Under the pieces are notes generated by a model. The model was not told the DNA's origin. It searched no databases and worked only from the letters and a program-made list of their open reading frames with translations. This document shows, in pieces, positions 60,067 through 64,000 of a stretch of DNA of 64,000 nucleotides (position 1 is the first letter of the stretch; each line of letters opens with the position of its first letter). The stretch is from JALQTD01 sp965656785. GTDB lineage: Bacteria > Bacteroidota > Bacteroidia > Flavobacteriales_D > Sanyastnellaceae. Location of the stretch: NCBI GenBank assembly GCA_965656785.1, contig CBFHLY010000017.1, positions 1-64,000 of the forward strand. Reading direction: 5' to 3'. Made by a program: the position numbers and the translations under genes.

Positions 60067-61044
60067 ATGCAGAAGCGATTCCATAAGATTCAGTTCAATG
60101 AACGGACGCTCGAGTTGGAGCAGGTTCCGTTCGAACTGAAGGATTACGTCTTTCTGTTCCTCAAGCGCGCGGTGCTGATGGCTGCCATGGTGGGCGGTTC
60201 GATTTATGTGTTCGATACGTGGTTCGAGAGTCCTGCGGATTTGGCCCGGGATCGGGAGCTGGCGTTTTTGCAGGACCAACTCGCTTCATTGAACGAGGAT
60301 TTGGGCCAAATGGATGCGGTTTTGGCTGACATTTCGCAACGCGACGATGCCATCTACCGCTCCATCTTCGGAACCGATCCTTACCCCATGCACCTGCGCA
60401 ACCCGGGAGTCGGCGGGGTGGATCGCACGAAGCACCTCCAAGGGCATGCGTGGTCCGGGGAGTTGATCGAGGTCACGGAGAGCGTGGCGGAGCTGCAGCG
60501 GAAGTTGGTGGCGCAGAGCCGGAGCTTTGATGAAGTGCTGGATTTGGCCCGCAACAACACGGAACTGCTGAAGAGCATTCCGGCCATTCAGCCGGTTCGA
60601 AACGAGGACCTCAAGCGCATGGCGAGCGGCTACGGTTACCGCATCCACCCCATTTATAAAGTGCGCAAGTTCCACTACGGAATGGACTTTTCGGCACCCA
60701 CGGGAACGGAAATCTTCGCCACAGGGGACGGTGAAGTGGTCCTGGCGAAGCGCAGCTACAACGGTTTCGGTCGACACGTCATCATCCGCCACGGCTTCGG
60801 CTACGAAACGCTTTACGCGCACATGAGCGAAATTCTGGTGAAGGCAGGCGATCGCGTTCGACGAGGCGATCTCATCGGCCTCGTGGGCAGCACCGGCACT
60901 TCCGTCGCGCCGCACCTGCACTACGAAGTGCACAAGGACGGCGATCGCTTGAACCCCGCTCATTTCTACTTCAACGACCTCACTCCGGAGCAGTACGAGG
61001 AGCTGTTGATGCAATCGGAGCAGGAGAACCAAAGCTTCGATTGA
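60067..61044 (+). CDS. M23 family metallopeptidase (LytM-like)
   Basis: A 325-residue envelope protein. One N-terminal helix (AVLMAAMVGGSIYVFDTWF) is followed by a coiled coil (ARDRELAFLQDQLASLNEDLGQM and similar). The C-terminal LytM domain has zinc ligands in KFHYGMDFSAP (HxxxD) and HLHYEV (HxH), with ATGDGEVVLAKRSYNGFG between. All catalytic ligands are present, so it can probably cut peptidoglycan cross-bridges, or it regulates such enzymes. CACCTTTG ends four bases before the ATG. It is divergent from alaS. Confidence 0.9.
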   Translation: MQKRFHKIQFNERTLELEQVPFELKDYVFLFLKRAVLMAAMVGGSIYVFDTWFESPADLARDRELAFLQDQLASLNEDLGQMDAVLADISQRDDAIYRSIFGTDPYPMHLRNPGVGGVDRTKHLQGHAWSGELIEVTESVAELQRKLVAQSRSFDEVLDLARNNTELLKSIPAIQPVRNEDLKRMASGYGYRIHPIYKVRKFHYGMDFSAPTGTEIFATGDGEVVLAKRSYNGFGRHVIIRHGFGYETLYAHMSEILVKAGDRVRRGDLIGLVGSTGTSVAPHLHYEVHKDGDRLNPAHFYFNDLTPEQYEELLMQSEQENQSFD

Positions 61045-61098
61045 CCGAAGTCCGGGAGCTTTCGCTATCTTCATGCCTGATTTTGAATCCGTTTGCGA

Positions 61099-61461
61099 AT
61101 GCCGCCTTTGAATAAGCCCGTGGAAAAGCGATTCTTCACCATCACTGAGGTGGCTGCTGAGGTGGGGGAGAACGCGAGCACGCTGCGGTATTGGGAGAAG
61201 GAATTTCGGCAGCTCACGCCGCGTACGAATGCCCGAGGAAAGCGGTTTTACTCGCGGAAGGACATTGAATTGATCGCGCGCATTCACGCGTTGGTGCGCC
61301 AGCAAGGGTTCACCATCGAGGGGGCGCGCAAGGTGTTGCAAGGAGCGGTCGAGCCCGTGCCGACCGTTCATGGAGGTGAACGGGAGGCGGTTCTAGAGCG
61401 GCTTAAAGCGCTCCGAGCCCGACTTGTAGGCGCCTTGGAATCGGTTCAGTTGGAGGATTGA
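61099..61461 (+). CDS. MerR family transcriptional regulator
   Basis: A 120-residue regulator. The winged helix-turn-helix FFTITEVAAEVGENASTLRYWEKEFRQLTP is followed by ARGKRFYSRKDIELIARIHALVRQQGFTIEGAR, typical of the MerR/HTH-17 group with LRYWE. No Cys or ligand-binding domain is attached, so the signal is unknown. ATG at 61099 is preferred to a TTG at 61093. It overlaps the convergent hldD gene by 16 bases. Confidence 0.88.
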   Translation: MPPLNKPVEKRFFTITEVAAEVGENASTLRYWEKEFRQLTPRTNARGKRFYSRKDIELIARIHALVRQQGFTIEGARKVLQGAVEPVPTVHGGEREAVLERLKALRARLVGALESVQLED

Positions 61462-62432
61462 CCCCAGCGTTTTCCGGATTGCAAGTAGTGCTGGACGTAG
61501 TCGGTTACCGCGTCTTCGAGGGAGTGGAAGGCCGCATCATATCCGATGCTCCGAAGTTTCGATAGGTCCGCTTCCGTGAAGTACTGGTACGTGTCACGGA
61601 TGTCCGCTGGCGTGTCGACGAATCCGATGTCTTCGGGGACGCCCATGGCCGCAAAGGTGGCGCGCGCCAAATCCAGGAACGTTCGGGCTTGGCCGGATCC
61701 GAGGTTGTACAGTCCGTTTGAGGCGGGTTGGCGGTGGTGCATGAGCCAGGTGCACACGCGGGCCACGTCCTTGACGTAAACGAAATCGCGGGCTTGGTGC
61801 CCATCGGCCACGTCCGGTCGGTGCGATCGGAAGAGCTTCATTTCCCCCGAGGCGTTGACTTTGTTGAACGTGTGGAACACCACGGAAGCCATCCGGCCTT
61901 TGTGGTATTCGTTGGGACCGAAAACGTTGAAGAATTTCAGGCCCGCCCAAAAATAGGGGGCACGCGGTTGCGCAAGGGCCCACTTATCGAAGTCGTTTTT
62001 GCTTTCGCCGTAAGGGTTCAGCGGCCGCAGCCGTTCGACCAACTCGTGGTCGTCGCGGTACCCGTGTTCTCCACCGCCATACGTTGCGGCGGAGGAGGCG
62101 TAGACGAGCGGAAGTCCGTATGCCACGCACCGCTCCCATATCGTCTTGCTGTAGGACAGGTTCAATTCGTCGAACAGAGCGCGGTTTTGTTCGGTGGTGT
62201 CGGTTCGTGCGCCCAAGTGAAAGATGAACTGGACTTGGCGTTCGTGCTCCTCGAGCCAATCGAAGAACACCGACCGTTCCACCTTGGCGGTGAAGCGCAA
62301 GTCCGACGTGTTCGCGGCTTTGTCTTCCCTCGAAAAGTCGTCGACCAGGACGAGGTCGTTGAAGCGCAGCGCGTTCAGGTGCGCGGCCAAGGCACTGCCG
62401 ATGAATCCCGCGGCTCCGGTAATCACAATCAT
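61446..62432 (-). CDS. hldD: ADP-L-glycero-D-manno-heptose 6-epimerase
   Basis: A 328-residue SDR that epimerises ADP-D,D-heptose to ADP-L,D-heptose for the LPS core. The NADP motif is VITGAAGFIGSALAAHLN. Active-site motifs are YASSAATYGGGEHGY and PYGESKNDFDKWAL (YxxxK). KFFNVFGPNEYHKGRMASV is specific to this epimerase. It fits the KdtA gene elsewhere in the window. The ATG is 39 bases from queD on the other strand. No other heptose gene is nearby. Confidence 0.93.
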   Translation of the reverse strand: MIVITGAAGFIGSALAAHLNALRFNDLVLVDDFSREDKAANTSDLRFTAKVERSVFFDWLEEHERQVQFIFHLGARTDTTEQNRALFDELNLSYSKTIWERCVAYGLPLVYASSAATYGGGEHGYRDDHELVERLRPLNPYGESKNDFDKWALAQPRAPYFWAGLKFFNVFGPNEYHKGRMASVVFHTFNKVNASGEMKLFRSHRPDVADGHQARDFVYVKDVARVCTWLMHHRQPASNGLYNLGSGQARTFLDLARATFAAMGVPEDIGFVDTPADIRDTYQYFTEADLSKLRSIGYDAAFHSLEDAVTDYVQHYLQSGKRWGQSSN

Positions 62433-62454
62433 GGTGCGAAGGTACGGCAGGCTG

Positions 62455-62462
62455 TATCTTTG
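62455..62462 (+). promoter_or_regulatory. -7-like element nine bases before queD
   Basis: TATCTTTG matches TAnnTTTG at every fixed base. Nine bases separate it from the queD ATG, so the leader would be very short. Confidence 0.5.
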
Positions 62463-62471
62463 GCCCATCCG

Positions 62472-62894
62472 ATGAAACAAGTCCACATCACCCGACGCGC
62501 GCGCTTCAATGCGGCCCACAAGCTTTGGCACAACGAATGGAGCGAGGAAAAGAACCTCGAAGTGTTCGGCAAGTGCGCCAACCCGAACTGGCACGGCCAC
62601 AATTTCGAGCTGCACGTGACCGTGAAGGGCGTGCCGGACCCCGTGACCGGCTACTGCATCAACCTCAAGGAACTCAAGGACATCATCAAGGAGTACGTGG
62701 AAGAGCCCATCGACCACAGGAACCTGAATTTGGACGTGCCGTTCATGAAGGGAATCCAGCCTTCTACTGAGAACCTGATCATCGCGATTTGGGAACAAAT
62801 TGAACCCCACATCCAATCCCGTGGTTGTACCCTGACGCACTTGCGTCTTTACGAAACGGAAAACAACTACGCGGACTATTATGGCGGAAAATAA
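62472..62894 (+). CDS. queD: 6-carboxy-5,6,7,8-tetrahydropterin synthase/PTPS family
   Basis: A 140-residue zinc enzyme. Zinc ligands are in RFNAAHKLW and NWHGHNFELHV (HxH), and the catalytic Cys lies in FGKCANPNW. The late LRLYETENNYADYY fits the family. It uses 7,8-dihydroneopterin triphosphate to make carboxytetrahydropterin for queuosine; some homologues make 6-pyruvoyltetrahydropterin. The following folE overlaps it by 14 bases and provides its substrate, supporting a queuosine or pterin role. No queC or queE is in the window. Confidence 0.9.
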   Translation: MKQVHITRRARFNAAHKLWHNEWSEEKNLEVFGKCANPNWHGHNFELHVTVKGVPDPVTGYCINLKELKDIIKEYVEEPIDHRNLNLDVPFMKGIQPSTENLIIAIWEQIEPHIQSRGCTLTHLRLYETENNYADYYGGK

Positions 62895-63495
62895 ACGGGC
62901 GTTGTATGAACGAATTGAGCGCTACGACGAAGACGCAGTAGGAGAATTGGCGGACAATTACCGCAACGTCCTGGAGCGAATCGGCGAGGACGTTGAACGG
63001 GAAGGATTGGTGAAAACTCCTCAGCGTGCGGCGAAGGCCATGGCCGTTTTGACCGCGGGCATGTACGCGGATCCAGAGGCCATTTTACGCAGTGCGTTGT
63101 TCCAAGAAGCCAGCGATGAAATGGTGTGCGTGCGGGACATCGAGCTGTATTCGTTGTGCGAACACCACATGTTGCCTTTTTTCGGAAAGGCACACGTGGC
63201 CTACATCCCGAGCAAGCACATCGTCGGGTTGAGCAAGATCCCTCGGGTGGTCGATGCGTTTGCGCGCCGTTTGCAGGTGCAAGAGCGGTTGACGGAACAA
63301 ATCCGAGACTGCATTCAAGACACGCTTCAAGCGCGCGGAGTGGCCGTGATCATCGAAGCCCAGCACCTCTGCATGCAAATGCGCGGTGTCGAGAAACAAA
63401 ACTCCGTCACCACGACGAGTGCATTCACCGGGGTCTTCCTCGACGATCCGAAGACGCGCAAGGAGTTCATGAAGCTTGCGCTCAGCAAGCGCTGA
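62881..63495 (+). CDS. folE: GTP cyclohydrolase I
   Basis: A 204-residue type IA enzyme converting GTP to 7,8-dihydroneopterin triphosphate, for folate and queuosine. Zinc and active-site motifs are complete: LYSLCEHHMLPFFGKAHVAYIP and IIEAQHLCMQMRGVEKQNS. GLSKIPRVVDAFARRLQVQE is also typical. The ATG lies inside the end of queD, so the two are probably translationally coupled. Confidence 0.95.
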   Translation: MAENKRALYERIERYDEDAVGELADNYRNVLERIGEDVEREGLVKTPQRAAKAMAVLTAGMYADPEAILRSALFQEASDEMVCVRDIELYSLCEHHMLPFFGKAHVAYIPSKHIVGLSKIPRVVDAFARRLQVQERLTEQIRDCIQDTLQARGVAVIIEAQHLCMQMRGVEKQNSVTTTSAFTGVFLDDPKTRKEFMKLALSKR

Positions 63496-63560
63496 GTTGT
63501 TTGAAATCGTTGGCGAAAGCAGGGGTTTAACGGCTGGGTTTCTGTTGTTAATTTGCCTCC

Positions 63561-64000
63561 ATGAACGATTTTGAATCCCCCCAAATTTTCGACGGCGCCG
63601 TCATCCAAGACGAGGCTGCGGTCAGCCGGTTCGTTTCGAACGTGTTCTCTTGGATGGTTGCAGGCCTCATGTTGACAGGCGTGGTAGCTTACTACGTTGC
63701 AGCCAGCGGGGCATGGAGTTTGTTGATCAGTGAAAGTGGCGGCATGTCCCTCTTGGGGTGGGTCGCCATGTTATCTCCCCTTGCGTTCATTCTCGCCATG
63801 AACATGGGGTTTCACCGCTGGTCCGCGGGAGCATTGGTTGCGCTGTTTTTGGCCTTTGCGGTGGTCATGGGCGTTTCCTTGAGTTCGATTTTCATCCTCT
63901 ACGCCGGGACAACGATTTTCCAAGTGTTTGGCATCACGTCGTTGACCTTTTTGGTCATGGCCATTGTGGGATACACCACCAAGCAGGACCTGACCTCATT
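63561..64000 (+). CDS. Bax inhibitor-1/YccA family membrane protein, 5' part
   Basis: The first ~146 residues run off the right edge. An acidic N-terminus is followed by EAAVSRFVSNVFSWMVAGLML, then helices AMLSPLAFILAMNMG, ALVALFLAFAVVMGVSLSSIFILY and ITSLTFLVMAIVGYTTKQDL. The SRFVSNVFSWMVAGLMLTG and FGITSLTFLVMAIVGYTT segments are typical of YccA/BI-1 proteins, which can act as pH-dependent calcium leaks or FtsH modulators. TTAATTTG (one base off TAnnTTTG) ends five bases before the ATG. Confidence 0.88.
   Translation, partial: MNDFESPQIFDGAVIQDEAAVSRFVSNVFSWMVAGLMLTGVVAYYVAASGAWSLLISESGGMSLLGWVAMLSPLAFILAMNMGFHRWSAGALVALFLAFAVVMGVSLSSIFILYAGTTIFQVFGITSLTFLVMAIVGYTTKQDLTS

Noticed and set aside
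11826..60312. Recurrent near-palindrome TTTGGGCCAAA / TTTGGCCCAA (for example near 21651, 31241, 39553, 42098, 44657, 51822, 60301)
   Set aside because: Each lies inside a gene and mostly reads as common codons (TTG-GGC-CAA or TTG-GCC-CAA). Only a genome-wide k-mer count against codon-preserving shuffles could show true enrichment.

Overview
The window reads as a chromosomal segment of a GC-rich member of the Bacteroidota, most plausibly Flavobacteriales. The evidence is a chitinase with a type IX secretion (Por) sorting tail, lineage families such as DUF4290 and DUF4153, a DnaJ with only two zinc-finger motifs, the ExbB / small membrane protein / ExbD / ExbD block, TAnnTTTG promoter elements, and start codons without clear Shine-Dalgarno sequences. 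No plasmid, prophage or CRISPR array is visible. Genes are dense on both strands, with many 1-4 base overlaps.

Layout. 1-4.1 kb: the 3' part of a tail-fibre-like repeat protein and an overlapping giant DUF285 (BspA-like) surface protein. 4.2-11.5 kb: secreted and envelope proteins (GH18 chitinase, pirin, outer-membrane protein, alpha/beta hydrolase, GH13 amylase with a Cys-rich and dockerin-like tail). 11.5-13.5 kb: two sulfotransferases in a less GC-rich block bounded by a ~46 bp direct repeat that carries the neighbouring peroxiredoxin's terminator. 13.5-16.6 kb: peroxiredoxin and a lipoprotein-type KatG. 17-25.4 kb: a YdeI-CDGSH protein, a broken MbnP-like gene, membrane proteins, a WYL regulator, a second pirin and a YyaL/DUF255 protein. 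25.5-28.2 kb: energy-transducing ExbB/ExbD operon. 28.2-32.1 kb: hydroxyacid dehydrogenase, MgtE, TadA and a glycosyltransferase. 32.1-36 kb: TrmB, an alkyltransferase-like protein, Mrp and NifU, then a ferredoxin reductase/ferredoxin pair. 36-43.1 kb: a tightly coupled nucleotide-sugar operon ending in a CpsB/YwqE-type phosphatase. 43.2-47.1 kb: outer-membrane protein, KdtA, tRNA-Leu, small lipoprotein, GNAT, cyclophilin, tRNA-Gly. 47.3-57.3 kb: AcpH, DUF4290, MurA, a TlpA-like thioredoxin, GrpE-DnaJ, an ABC exporter, Ppx/GppA, a sigma-54 activator without a DNA-binding domain, and a small membrane protein. 57.4-64 kb: AlaS, M23 peptidase, MerR regulator, HldD, QueD, FolE and the start of a Bax-inhibitor-1 family protein.

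How it fits together. Much of the window builds the envelope: dTDP- and UDP-sugars, Kdo and heptose for LPS, MurA, an M23 peptidase, and probably sulfated surface glycans. Housekeeping includes tRNA modification, protein folding and Fe-S assembly. The most notable signals are the repeat-bounded sulfotransferase block, -7-like promoter octamers sitting only 4-9 bases before start codons (suggesting leaderless mRNAs), a chimeric frameshifted MbnP-like gene, the lipoprotein KatG, and the tail-fibre/BspA pair at the left edge. No complete new defence or mobile system was recognised.
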